Shown in pieces: positions 1 through 12,168 of a stretch of DNA of 64,000 nucleotides. The position numbers and the translations under genes were made by a program. Below the pieces are notes generated by a model. That model worked only from the letters and a program-made list of their open reading frames with translations. It had not been told where the DNA came from and did no database searches. The stretch's first letter is position 1, and each line of letters opens with the position of its first letter. Source of the stretch: Hydra vulgaris (lineage: Eukaryota; Cnidaria; Hydrozoa; Anthoathecata; Hydridae); assembly GCF_038396675.1 (NCBI RefSeq), contig NC_088926.1, positions 26,922,501 to 26,986,500 on the forward strand, read 5' to 3'.

Positions 1-1409
1 ACCCCCCCCCCCCCCCTTCTCCTCCCCACCAGAATCTAAATTTTTTTGACCCTTTTTTTTTTTAGGAAACGGATTTGTGATACAAATTTCAAATATTTTT
101 CAACATCCCTCCTCCAACCCTCATCCCCCCTCCCTCCCTTTCTGAAAGTTCCTGGATCCGTCACTGGCAATCATGTATGTATATTTGAAAAGTTCCTATT
201 AGGAGGAAGAAGGGAGTTAAAGTTTTCAACTTACGGCACACAAGTTTATAAACTTTTTCATTTTCGAGGAGCCACCCAATCCCCCTAAAGGAGCACAATA
301 CGTCTAAGATACGTACTAATACGCTTTAATACGTGTTTTAGATGTTTTAAAAACGTTTCGTGCAAAATGAGCCCGTTCCACTAGACGTCTTTTGGACGCC
401 AATAAATTAATACTTTTTTAGATGTTTAATACTTGTCTTGTGCCCACAGGGATGTCTGGAAACTGATAAATTTAACTGATACCTTTTAAAGGTAAAATGA
501 AGCCCGAATTTATTTGAACTTTTGATATTTATCTATTTTTTGACAACTATTATTAGTTTTCAAAATGAAATATTCCGTCTTTCAAAAAAAAAATTTAATT
601 TAAATGTAAATTTAAAAGTTAAAGTTTGAGCAAAACAAATTTAAGAGTTTTAACTGTATTATTGAAAATCATGAAGAACTTAATTAATGCAAACTGGCAT
701 AATTCTCAAATATAAATAGTAGATTCTATAATCTACTGATTGAATGACAATACACTAAAAAAAATAAAGCGATATGATTTTCTTTCAATCTGCATTAAAC
801 AATTGAAGTCATTTTCTCAAGTGAAATTGATGTTAGATTTAATCATGCCTAGCTATTATTGTTGCTTATGGTATGTATGTGTTATGGTATGTATGAGTTA
901 TAAAATGTTTGTATGGTATATATGATGTATGCAACATGTAGTTGTTAAAATAAAAGTAACAAGAACTATTATACTATTGTAGTTCTTTTTACTTTAAGTT
1001 ATGTTGACCATAACTTATAGCTCAACATAAACTGTTGAGCTCATCATTCATTATCTACAGTTTTTTTTTTATAACTATGTATTTATTTTATAGAAAAAAT
1101 GTAACTTGTAGTTGCAAAAATAAATATTATTATTGGTAAAAGATATTTCAAGCATGCTAACATGTTTGTTCTTGAGTTAAATTAACAAGCCGAATGATGA
1201 ATTATGTTTTTTGTTTTTTTAATGAAATATTTTAAGTTTAAAACATAGTTTAAACTTGATCAAATGTTATGCTTACTAAAACAAAGCACTTTATCAATTA
1301 CAAAACCCATGCAAATATTTGGTACACTATTTTTGATTCCTATGGTTATAATACTCTGTGGTTATCATATATATGACATATATGATAACCACATATATGA
1401 TATATTTCC

Positions 1410-1411
<2 letters not shown>
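1..1411. other. Non-coding, A/T-rich
   Basis: C-rich first 160 bp (C-tracts and CCTCC repeats), then plain A/T-rich sequence. The short open frames show no recognisable protein. No gene seen. Confidence 0.6.

Positions 1412-1496
<85 letters not shown>
1412..1496. repeat. (TA)n microsatellite
   Basis: About 85 bp of uninterrupted TA dinucleotides abutting the left arm of the palindromic MITE. Open frames across it are Tyr-Ile artefacts. Confidence 0.95.
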
Positions 1497-1806
<310 letters not shown>

Positions 1807-2393
1807 ATCCAATAAAAAAATTGGCTTTATAATACAAGCCAGTTTTTTGCTCCGTACTGCCATTTGTTTGATATCAATGCATCAACATAGTCCCAACAAA
1901 AACTATTCTTTGATATACTTATACATTTAATCTTGATATTGTTTGTAGATTTCAAAAGTAAAATATTAAACAAGAAAACAAAAACCTTGAAAAATAAGAA
2001 AAGATTCCTTTAATAAAAAAAGGCTGAGTACAATACTAATAAGAATGCAACAATATTTGAAACCCAAAATCTCTGGAACTAAATATGGTTGCTTGAGTGC
2101 CATAATTTGAATCGTTATAATTCAAAGATACTAAACACAATTAGATGTAGATTTTTTTTTCATTACTTCAACTAGTTGCGATTTCAAAACATATTTACTT
2201 CAATCCTCTTCATCTTGATGTATTTTCTGGTGGATTTTCAATATTTTTACCATCACCATTACTTCTGTTATAAACAAACTATATCAACTCATATTTTTTT
2301 AATAATTAAGATTTTTTTTGTCTTACTAAATAATTTTGGTCTGATTTGATTTGAGTTATAATAAAGTTCACAATTTTAAAATTGTTTTTTTAG

Positions 2394-2441
2394 TCTGTAA
2401 AAATGGTTACATATACAATGATGAATTAGGGCAATGTGAAG
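2394..2441 (+). pseudogene. 48-nt phase 1-1 mini-exon of the receptor
   Basis: Preceded by a T-rich tract and AG, followed by GTAGTC. Read in phase 1 it gives CKNGYIYNDELGQCE, a two-cysteine segment like the C-terminal half of an EGF or similar small disulphide module. Both borders are phase 1, as in the EGF exons downstream. The exon itself is intact. It is supported mainly by its same-length duplicate at 3345-3392. Confidence 0.5.
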
Positions 2442-3344
2442 GTAGTCTGTTTTGAATTCATTTTATTAAAAATCTTTTATTATATTTATTTTACACACAC
2501 ACATACACAAATACAAACATAAATTAGCTCACATAATATACTCTTGCAAATATAAACACTTTGTCATATTTTGATTATTTATAAATTTATATTTATATTT
2601 AGTTTTTATGTTAAAAAAAATTAAAATATAATAAATAATATTTTAAAAATGTTAAGTTTGCAAATGAATAATATTCTCATAAATATATTGCACTAGTATT
2701 TGCTATGATTTAAAAAAAAGTGATTTATTTGACCAATCATAAAATTACTGTATTTTTGTTTATATATTAATTTAGACACATGCTCTTTGAATAAAAAATT
2801 AAAGTAGTGTGCAAATATGGTTTTTTACATTATTATTTTCTATTTTTTTAAATTGGTTTTTTAGATTGTTATTTTCTATATCTAGAATTTTAATGTTGTT
2901 AAATTGTTTGGCACATTTTACTTTTAAATTGGTTTTGATATCATTTTAGTTACCCTTTTGATTGGCATAATTCAAATTCAAAATAAATCCTAATAAGAAA
3001 TTCTAATACTTTGTATTTTTGTGTTCATGAAGCAAGATATTGAAAATTTTATTGAGTAAAATTAAAAGTTTCAAATTAAGTTTATTTATCGAAGCTTTTA
3101 CATTAATTCTTTTATTCCTTTTGTTTATTTGTTAACAATTATACTTCTTTCTTTACATCTAATTAATTAATAATAGTTTGCTACAAGTTTTTAAAACAGC
3201 AGATACTAATTTAATGATTAATTTTATATAATATTAAAATTTAGTGCATTAACAATGACACAGAGATAAAGCAGGAAAAAAAAACTAAAGAACTTTATTG
3301 GGAAAATTTATACAGGTTTGAAAACTCCTTTTTTTGCTTTTTAG

Positions 3345-3392
3345 TCTGAAAAAGAGGCTACATATTCAATAGTACTTCAAGCCAATGTGAAG
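3345..3392 (+). pseudogene. Decayed duplicate of the 48-nt mini-exon
   Basis: Same length and same borders (TTTTTAG before, GGTAAT after) as the mini-exon at 2394. The phase-1 reading keeps GYIF and SQCE, but the first Cys codon TGT has become TGA. It could not be included in the mature message without terminating translation. Confidence 0.48.
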
Positions 3393-5435
3393 GTAATAAA
3401 ATTAAAATAAATTTAAATGTGTTATAAATAGGGAATATGAATGATATAAATATAACTATGTGTACCTTTTCCACTCCAACACTTTTATTATTATTGTAAT
3501 TATTGTTATTATTATTATCATTATTATTATTATTACTAACTGACCCATAAAAATACGGGTCTTTGTAAGTCTATTCTACACCAACCTTTTCTATACTTTT
3601 TCCTTTTATATATACTAGCTGTCTGGACCCATAAAATGTAGATCTTTACCGAATCGACCATTTCTATACACACCAATCATTTTTATACTTATTCCTTATT
3701 TACTTCAATATTTTTTAGTAAGTGCTAAAAAAAGTTTATTCAAGAATATTGCTTTAAGAGCAACAAAAAGTTACCATGCAAACCTTTTCCATTAACATAA
3801 AGCTTATAAGAGATTTATAAAGTGGTTTATTTTCCACTTAACTGTGTATCTTTAATAGCTCAGTGCACTTCACTTAGATGTATATCTTTAGTAGTTCTTT
3901 AAATTGATCCCTTGGCATAATACAATTTTTGAATTTTTTCAACCTCATTGTATATATTTATAGCAAAAAAATTTGTATAGCAAAAAAGACTTGTAATTGT
4001 TAATAAAAAATTTAAAAGTTTTTTATATTTACATACAATCTCATATATTATACATGATCATTTCAAATACTGCTTGCAAACTCAACTTATTCTAAAGTTC
4101 TTTGGACTTACAGACGTTTGTACATAATGCTATATAAAGGGAAATTTTATATTTGCATAATTTTAAATGATATACTGTTATTATACTTATATTTACATAT
4201 CTGTATATAAATTTCTAATACTTCCATATAAAAAAGTCCTGTGCAATACCTTCTCATCATTACCTTGGCTATAATGGCGGTATATTTCCATTTCAAACAT
4301 ACATGACTGGGCACTATTAACAAGTTCAGCATTAATATAAAAAGATTATTATTACTATTAAACAGAGAAATTTGTCAAGTAGAAAAGTAACTGATGGCCA
4401 ACTCATTTAAATCTAAGATAAGTAAATATTTATATTATATTAGAGTTTGTTAAAAGAATTTCTCAAACTTGTTTTTGATCATGTTAACATCGTTAGACCT
4501 ATTTATATCAATACTGATGAAGTTAGGGGAGATAGTGAACTTTAATCTCTTTTATTATTGTTACAGAGGAAATTCTTATAAGCTTTACAATTTATAACAC
4601 CAGATTCTCAAATATGATGAGCAAAACCTTGAAGACCACTAGCTAATCTAAGTTGCACAAATGCATGAGCTCCTTAAACAGGCTATTTGTTTAGTATTGG
4701 TAGAGTGCATACTTAATAGGTGAGAAGTACAGAGTTCAAAGCCCATAACAACTCTGGTAGTAGGATTACAAACTTCAAGAATGGTACATACTTCAAGAAT
4801 GGAAGGATGCTTGGTTTTTTGGTTCATGATTTGGCAAAAGCAAGATTAATAAAATTTCTATGAGCAAGGTTATACAACCACGAATATCAAAAATCATGTT
4901 TTTTCAGAGGATAATGATTAAAATAACAGGGTGTCTTTTATTTAGCATATACGGATGGTTTATTGGTTTTTGCTGTTTTACATTTTAAAATTGTTTTTAT
5001 TTGAGCTTTTATTAAAGCAAATAAGGTTAATAAAATAAGAATATTATTCTCTTACTACCCTTTATTCGTATTTATACAAAAATTTTTTTATACTACAAAA
5101 ACCTTTGCTCATGGTATCTAAGACTCTTCTCTAAACCTAAAACTTTATTTATAATTTCTAAAGCTTTTTTTATACTACCTGAAGCCCATTTTATGTATCT
5201 TATAAAAAACTCATATAATTTTCTAAATCCTTTTTCATACTAGAACTTTCTTATACTTCCTAAAGCTCTATTCATACTAACTTGATCTTATACTATCCAA
5301 ATCTTTTACTACCCAAAACTCTAACTTTCTTGTTCCCACAATTAACTATAAATCTTTGTTAACAGCTTTGTTAAAACTTATTTTTAAAATAACAGAAACA
5401 GGAACACATACGTTGTGCGTTTTTGAACTGTTGTC

Positions 5436-5586
5436 ATAATTTGTAAAATAAAAATAACAATACAGCAATAAAAACAACAGTACTGTAATAAGAATAACAA
5501 TAATATAGTACAGATAACTATGCTGTAGTAAAAATAACAATGCTGTAGTAAAAATAACAATTCTTTGGTACAAATAATATTACTGT
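5436..5586. repeat. Degenerate tandem repeat
   Basis: Imperfect copies of a unit like GTAGTAAAAATAACAATGCT, about 20 bp long. The clearest pair is at 5524-5560. Lies in a receptor intron. Confidence 0.6.
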
Positions 5587-5873
5587 TATAAGAAATTAAG
5601 GTTTTATCTGTGACATCTAAAAAAGTAGTTTTTAAAAAGAAATAACATTTTATAATCTTAGATTTTTTAAGTAGATTTCAATTTTATTATATTTCATTAT
5701 AAATTTTTATTATATTTCAAAAGTAACTACTTGTGTCTTAAAATATATAAGTATATATTTAAGAAAATTTACATCTAAACATATATTTAATGAAGTAAAC
5801 TCTTTTTTGATGGATTTTATTATAATTTTTAAAAATAATCATAATCATTTTTGATTTAAATTTTTATTTTCAG

Positions 5874-5990
5874 TTGTTATCTGCCAAAATAAATATTGCC
5901 AATATGATTGCAAAGTGGTGTCAGGCATTGCAGAATGCTGGTGTCCTGATAAATACGACTTGTATTCTGATGAAAAAACATGTTTAAAAG
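5874..5990 (+). pseudogene. EGF-like domain exon of the receptor
   Basis: Acceptor TTTTCAG and donor G|GTATTG bound a 117-nt phase 1-1 exon of 39 codons. Six cysteines are spaced C-x4-C-x3-C-x8-C-x-C-x12-C, the EGF pattern, including ECWCPDKYDLYSDEKTC. This exon is intact, so it could also be functional if the gene is only partly decayed. EGF modules of this sort form the N-terminal stalk of EGF-TM7 adhesion receptors. Confidence 0.7.
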
Positions 5991-6235
5991 GTATTGGATT
6001 TTGTTTTAACCCTTTTTATAGATTTTGTTATGCAAATTTTGCACTAAATATCTTTGCATTTAAATTTAAACCAACCTTTTTGTTTGTTATTAAAATATTT
6101 GAAAAAGTATTCTTAAATAATTACAAGGCTGTTTAAAAGCCAATTTTAGATTAAAATTTAAAAAAAAAATTTGTTTGAAGATACTTTAAGTTAAAGGATA
6201 GCTTCAGTTAAAAAAGTTTGACAATTTAGTAAATT

Positions 6236-8360
6236 TGACTCCCCCACCAGTGCAGATAAAAATTTGGTCCCAGCTGTCTAAAAATGCAAAAAATTCAAGT
6301 TTTTGCATTTATAGTAGGGGCAGAGTCACTTAATAAAATTTTAAAAATACCATGAGAGTTATTTTTTTAGCTTGATCTATCTACTATAAGGTTACGTTTT
6401 GCTTTTTGGTAAAAATGATGGGAAGAGTTGATCTTAACCATTTGCAATCATGTTTATATTTGAGTGGTTGGGGGAGGGGGGCTTTATTGTTTTTTTTTCA
6501 TGCACTTTAAATATAAAACATTTTTGTAATTGTACATTTTTTATTTAAAGAAAAACTATTTTATGGTTTTTATCCAAGATGTTTTAAATTTTAAACAATA
6601 ATAAACTACAACCATTAAATTTACTTCTCCATCTACTTTTGTTTCTAAAAGTTTCAATAAGGTCTTGACTAGAATTAGAAGCACATTCTGCACTGTAATG
6701 TAGAACAAAAAGACCAGTGAAAATTTTTTTTAAAACCTTTTATAATCTGGAAATAAGTATATAATATATAGCAATATATACACATAGCGCATAGCCACAA
6801 TAAGTTCCAGTTTGATGAACTGGTTTTTAGCCATTCTGTCTAAAGTAATGTCATTTTTAATAAATCAAAGAAAAATCTGTTTTTAGATCCAAAAAATCTT
6901 TAATTGTTATATAACTTGCAGACTTTTCTGTTTCAGCTAATTCAAGAGCTAATTTATGTAATTACTTTACAGATATTGAATAAAAATAGGAACAATATAC
7001 TTTTTAAATTTTCTAAAATGCTAGAGATACTGTCTATCTTATCATCTCATTATTGCTAGGATCTAAACATTTTATTGTCTCATTAAATTTTTTACTGACA
7101 AACCTTTGTTTGTTTCCGAATGGACTCTTATAACCTTTAAATTTTTTTTCTTACTTCACTTCTATTTTGCAAAATTCTCTTTGCACGACATTTTTTGAAC
7201 ATGCAATCCTTTCTGATCATTGAGAAAGTTTACATCTTCTTGTGTACTTTTTAGAACTTGTGTTTTATCTTTCAAGATGATGGGTTTTTTATTTTTCATC
7301 AAATAAATCTTCCTCTTTTAAAATCACATTTTTGCCTTTATGGTTTTGTGTTTGCTTAAGTTCTTTTTATTCCGTTTCAAGTCAATATTTGTGTCTCTAA
7401 ATGGCATATCAAAATTAAAAGAATTGATTAAAGATATTGTAACTAAAAACATTTGTATGTTGATATTTTTATCAACATATTACTTTATTATTAAGTCAAT
7501 TTAAATTCGGACTGAATCGTAAATTTAAAAGCATTTTACTATAATATAGTAAACATATGATATGTTAGCCAGTATTTTCCTCACCTAATAAAGGGCGCAT
7601 GGTAAATTTTTTTACCATGAGACAACCTCCTTATTTAATACATTAAGGCATAAAACAATAGACATAAAGCTATATTAATTGTAGAAATGTTTGGAAAACT
7701 AACACATAAAAAAACCTCTGTAATACAGTTTTCTTGATAAGCAAGTGTTATTGGTTATGTATTATGTGTAATAAATTTTTTTCCAACATGAAAAACTTGA
7801 ATGAAGAAAAACAAGAATGAGATATTTAATTTTAACAATTGCTTGTTGACATTTTTTTATTTACAAAAATATTAAAAAAATTTCACAAAATTATTTTTTG
7901 ACTCCTCCCCCATCCTCCCACTCTCAACAACCCATTGAAAGGTTTAGAAATAAAAGAAGACAGAGAAGCAAACTTAATGGTTGTAGCTTATGATTGTTTA
8001 AAATTTAATACAAATCTTGGATAAAAACCATAAAATAGTCTTTCTTTAAATAAAAAATGTACAATTACAAAAATGTTTTATATTCAAAGTACATTAAAAA
8101 AAAAAAATTATAACGCCCCCCCCCCCCCCAACCTCTTGAATATACAAATGATTGCAAATGGTTAAGATCAACTCTTCCCTCATTTTTACTAAAAAACAAA
8201 ACATAATCTAAAAGTAGATAGATCAAGCTACAAAAATAACTCTCATGGTATTTTTGAAATTTTGTTAATTGACTCTGCCCCTACTATAAATGCAAAAACT
8301 TGAATTTTTTGCATTTTCAGACAGCTGGGACCAAATTTTCATCTACACTGGTAGGGGAAT
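6236..8360. mobile_element. Foldback DNA element with TIRs of about 425 bp
   Basis: The left arm (about 6236-6665) reappears inverted at about 7935-8360. Matching landmarks include the C/G-rich block near each end, GGTCCCAGCTGTC, GCAAATGGTTAAGATCAACTC and the stretch containing ATCCAAGATG (CTTGGAT in the other arm). The arms are diverged by several percent. The 1.3-kb interior has no open frame and I recognise no transposase in it. Superfamily unknown. Confidence 0.75.
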
Positions 8361-8471
8361 TTTTTTTCAATTTGGAAATAAGTATTGTTATTTTAAAATA
8401 ATACAAGTTAAAGTTCATCTTTTGCCGCTATGCCATTTCTGAAAAAATGAAATATGCTTTTAATTCATAAC

Positions 8472-8484
8472 CCTAATATGTATG

Positions 8485-8565
<81 letters not shown>
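8472..8565. repeat. (TA)n followed by poly-T
   Basis: Interrupted TA dinucleotides followed by about 25 T. Confidence 0.9.
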
Positions 8566-8597
8566 GGTAAGAAATCACTTATTAAATATTCATTATA

Positions 8598-8662
8598 TAC
8601 TGTGTTTCATGTATAAAGACTCATCAGATTTCTGATGATTCTCTATAGATGAAACACAAGTT
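8598..8662. ncRNA. Head-to-head pair of hammerhead-like motifs
   Basis: Two inverted copies of a hammerhead-like core separated by ATTT. The minus-strand copy has CTGATGAG, an 8-nt spacer, then TGAAAC-ACA-GTA. The plus-strand copy has CTGATGA (8632-8638), then ATGAAAC (ends 8655), ACAA and GTT. The arms suggest an ancestor with a TCT/AGA stem II closed by G.U. Each copy now has one defect: a C that breaks stem II on the minus strand, and T for the G after CTGATGA on the plus strand. Stem I is not convincing, so activity is doubtful. Confidence 0.35.
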
Positions 8663-8679
8663 CAGACTCTACGTAGGCT

Positions 8680-9170
8680 TCACTTTGTTTCTTATTTAAT
8701 TTAAACTTATAAGCAGCCCAAAGTTTTTCTATAGGAAGAATATGCAGACGGTTTGGTGGGCTGTGAACTTTGAGTATGATTTCAGCTTCATTTTCTCAGT
8801 ATCAATTCATTGCTTTAGCAATGAACACTAGTTAAATTAGGTTAAAACTATGCAGAAACATTATGATATTTTATAAAAGGTAGAAGACGCTTTTACAGAC
8901 ACTCCTTTATGTAGATTCCAGCATTTATTGTCTTTGATGGCTTGCATTTTTTTGCCATATATTTCCTGCCACACTTATCCTGCTTTGTATATTTAAATTT
9001 ATTGCTGACAGCTTCATGCTTAATACCAGCATAAAATCTGTGACCAGGTTTTTGTCTAAATTCTACTTTGACATAAGTTTTGTCATCAAAAACTAGACAG
9101 CTATTAAACTTTGTCAGAATTTTTGCAATTAATGCATTAAGATTCCTTGAAATGTTTGAGAACCTAAGTA
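8680..9170 (-). pseudogene. Tc1/mariner transposase fragment
   Basis: Minus-strand translation gives NALIAKILTKFN, LVFDDKTYVKVEFRQKPG (the first catalytic Asp region) and KECL..RLLPFIKYHN, with stops after that. These blocks match the catalytic half of Tc1-like transposases. The C-terminal half of a similar element lies at 59140-59820. No TIRs were identified. Confidence 0.6.
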
Positions 9171-9465
9171 AGAATTTATTAAATGTTAAAAATAGTTTTA
9201 AATAAAATTCATTTTTTTTTTATAGAAAATGCTCAAAATTCCTTCACAACTGATTTGCTCTTTTAACATCATTTTTAATATTAACTTTTCATGAGAATTT
9301 TTGTTTTTATTTTTTGTAAAATAGATATACTGAGCTTTGTTTATGTTTAAAAAGTTTTCTATTTTGTATACTTTTTATGTTAATTTAAACCTCTAAAAGT
9401 GGAGTCCATTTTTTTTCTGACTTTTATTAGAAAATGTTGTTATAAAAAAATAAATTAAAGAGATT

Positions 9466-9640
9466 ACCGCGTCCCTGGTAGTATCGCGCTCAATTTTCTC
9501 CCCGCAGCGGCCTTGTTCGTCAAATTTCGTGTTTCGGAGTTATAGAGTTGAGAGAAGATTATAACCACAATTAAGTAGCCTCCTCGTCTCTAGTGGCTTT
9601 CTGTGCGTTGGGGAGGTGAATTAACAAAAAAAAAAAAAAA
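9466..9640 (+). mobile_element. SINE family A, 5'-truncated copy
   Basis: Matches the body of the full-length SINE at 37353, from the GTCCCTGGTAGTA block through GCAGCGGCCTTGTTCGTC and AAGTAGCCTCCTC to the A-rich tail. The tRNA-like head is missing. Confidence 0.8.
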
Positions 9641-10076
9641 CAGATAACTAAAAAAAGTATTTTCATACAAAAAAACTTTCTTTTATTTAAAATAAACATT
9701 TGATAATGTAAGTTTGAGGTAATAATTTTTTTCTTGCTAAAAATTTATACTTAAAATAATTTATTTACAATTACATAGTGTGCAAGAAAGAGTTTATTTG
9801 TACTTACAATTATAACGTGCAAGAAAGAATTTATTTGTATTTATAAAATTATAATGTGCTTACTAAGAAATAAAGTTTTATTCAAAAGAAGTCTCCATCA
9901 TTCAAAGTTCATCATTTACTTGATTAGCCTTAAATACATAAATATTGTATGTCATTAACAAAATTGGATGTCATAAAAATAGCATAGCGAACACAATATT
10001 TTCAAACATGTTTAAACCACCTGTTTCTTCCTAACACCACTTATTTTAAAAATATGCATCAAAGGGCTAGACCAAG

Positions 10077-10106
<30 letters not shown>
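10077..10106. repeat. (TA)n microsatellite
   Basis: Short pure TA run in a receptor intron. Confidence 0.9.
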
Positions 10107-10110
<4 letters not shown>

Positions 10111-10238
10111 TTATAAATAAAGTAAACTTTCCAACTTTTCAAAATAATCGCTAATTATACATATCGTTGCTGGAAAACAAAACTATAAGTACAAGTTTAG
10201 TAAAAAAAAAATCATAAGTCAAAGTTTTGATTTTAGAT

Positions 10239-10384
<146 letters not shown>

Positions 10385-10385
10385 A

Positions 10386-10534
10386 CTTGTTTCTCCGCGC
10401 AGCGGCCTTGTTTGTCAAGGTTCGTGTTTCGGAGTTATAGAGTTGAGAGAGGGCTATAATTACTATTAAGTAGCCTCCTCATCTGTAGTGGCTTTATTGG
10501 CCTTGAGGAGGTGAATAACAAAAAAAAAAAAAAA
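10386..10534 (+). mobile_element. SINE family A, 5'-truncated copy
   Basis: Starts at TTTCTCCGCGCAGCGGCC and runs through TTAAGTAGCCTCCTC to a poly-A tail. Same family as 37353-37595. Confidence 0.8.
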
Positions 10535-10868
10535 TATGTTTATATATATATTTGTTTTTAAGTAAGTTAAACATTTGTACTTAATGAAGATTTATAGTTA
10601 TTTATGTGTCCTGTTTTGTTTTAACTTTAACTATAAAATTAATGTTGACTATGATTTGTATATAAGCTTTTTATTCTTAAAATAAATCTGTGTTTATTCT
10701 GAACATCTGTTGGTTTTTCTTTGTTTTTATTAGTTATCCTCCTTTATATAAAAATTTTTTCAATAAGAATCTTTCATATTTCTCTGAGGGCTTTCATTGC
10801 TCAGTCTAGTGTATCTAAAAATTTTCCATATAATAAATGAAAAAGTAAGATGAAAAAAAACAACTTTT

Positions 10869-10914
10869 TACGGTACTTAAAGTTTCATGCCATTTGCGGC
10901 ACTCATCAGCCATA
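10869..10914 (-). ncRNA. Hammerhead ribozyme
   Basis: Read on the minus strand: stem I UAUGG, then CUGAUGAG, stem II UGCC-loop GCAAAU-GGCA closed by G.U, then UGAAAC, a minimal stem III (A-U and C-G around UUUAA), the cleavage triplet GUA, and CCGUA closing stem I (five pairs, one G.U). All conserved core positions (CUGAUGA, GAAA, UH) are present. The predicted cut is between 10874 and 10873. A very short stem III is typical of hammerheads in Penelope-like elements, and a Penelope-like coding fragment lies about 270 bp away, on the opposite strand. Confidence 0.72.
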
Positions 10915-11177
10915 TATTTAAATCAAGAAAAAACCGTTCAAAAATAAAATTAAAAAACCGTTACAAAATTAAAAAAAACAATGGAATGAGTTCTAACGTC
11001 AAATAATAATAATAATAATAATGACAATAATAATAAAAATAATAATAGTATAAAAAAACATCTTTTTTAATCGCCAGTGTCATATTGGGAAAGAAGGAAT
11101 CTGTTTCTATTTCTACACTTAGAAACATTTATTAAAGTCTGGTTATAAATGTAGTCTAACATATAATCCTATAACAA

Positions 11178-11405
11178 TATCAACTCCAAAACGGAACAGA
11201 GCCCGCAACATCATTTGGTTTAACCCTCCATTTAGTAAAATTAGCACCAACTTTAGCAACGTTAGCACCAACGTGGGAAAATGTTTTTTGAAACTTATTG
11301 ATAAACATTTTCCTAATAATAATAAACTGCATAAATTACTCAACTCAAATAGAAGTAAAACTTTAATTTGGTTGAGTAAACTTCCTTTAAAAAATCAGGT
11401 TTCAT
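11178..11405 (+). pseudogene. Penelope-like retroelement fragment
   Basis: Reads [17 protein letters not shown], then [17 protein letters not shown] and [14 protein letters not shown]. From memory this matches the segment between reverse transcriptase and GIY-YIG endonuclease in cnidarian Penelope-like elements (NPPFSK...NVGK.FL.LIDKHFP). No RT core or endonuclease remains nearby. The family call rests on recognition, not a search. Confidence 0.5.
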
Positions 11406-12168
11406 GTGTTTTTTTTTACCACCACAAGAATTATATATTCATAAAAAAAAATTTATGAAATTTCTACAGGTCTTGTTCTCTTATTAACAACTTTTTGGAG
11501 TAAAGCTTGCATCCCTAAGTAATCAGAACAACATGCCATATCAAAACTGGTAAAACTTGTAAAACTAATTTAAGTCAAAGAAAAATCATAAAGACTGAAA
11601 CTCAGCAGTAGAATGAAACAGAGTTTGTTGATAGCAGTGATAATTTGTTTGATATTGCCTTAAGCATAATCAAAATTCAAGAGAATAATAACTTTCTTCT
11701 TGCTTAAAGATAGAAAGGTTGGTATCAAATGATTCTTTAAAAAAAATTATTCTTAGAGCAGTAATTTTTTTTCTTTCTTAATTTTTTTTTTTTTCATAAT
11801 TTTGCAAAAAAAAAAATATGAATTTAGTTTAGCCAAAAATTTTGGTAAATGTATATCTGAATTGTGCTACCAGGGATGTGGTGTCCCAAAAAAGACTCCG
11901 AAATTGAAAGTAACATAATCTAAGACTAATAAGGTGAAAAAAATCAGCATGTCTAAGGTACAATAACTATCAGTTTTGAACCTGGAGCCTTTATGTATAA
12001 TAGTTGTTAGGGACACTGGGACTCCAGGCTAAATAAAAAAGGTTTTGTATCATAAAATCCCATGAATGGAAAGTCTAAGCTGTAAATGCAGAAACTCGTG
12101 CACTATATTGATTAAGATGATGTATTTTTTGTATATATATATACTTTTTTTCAAATTCTTAAATACAG

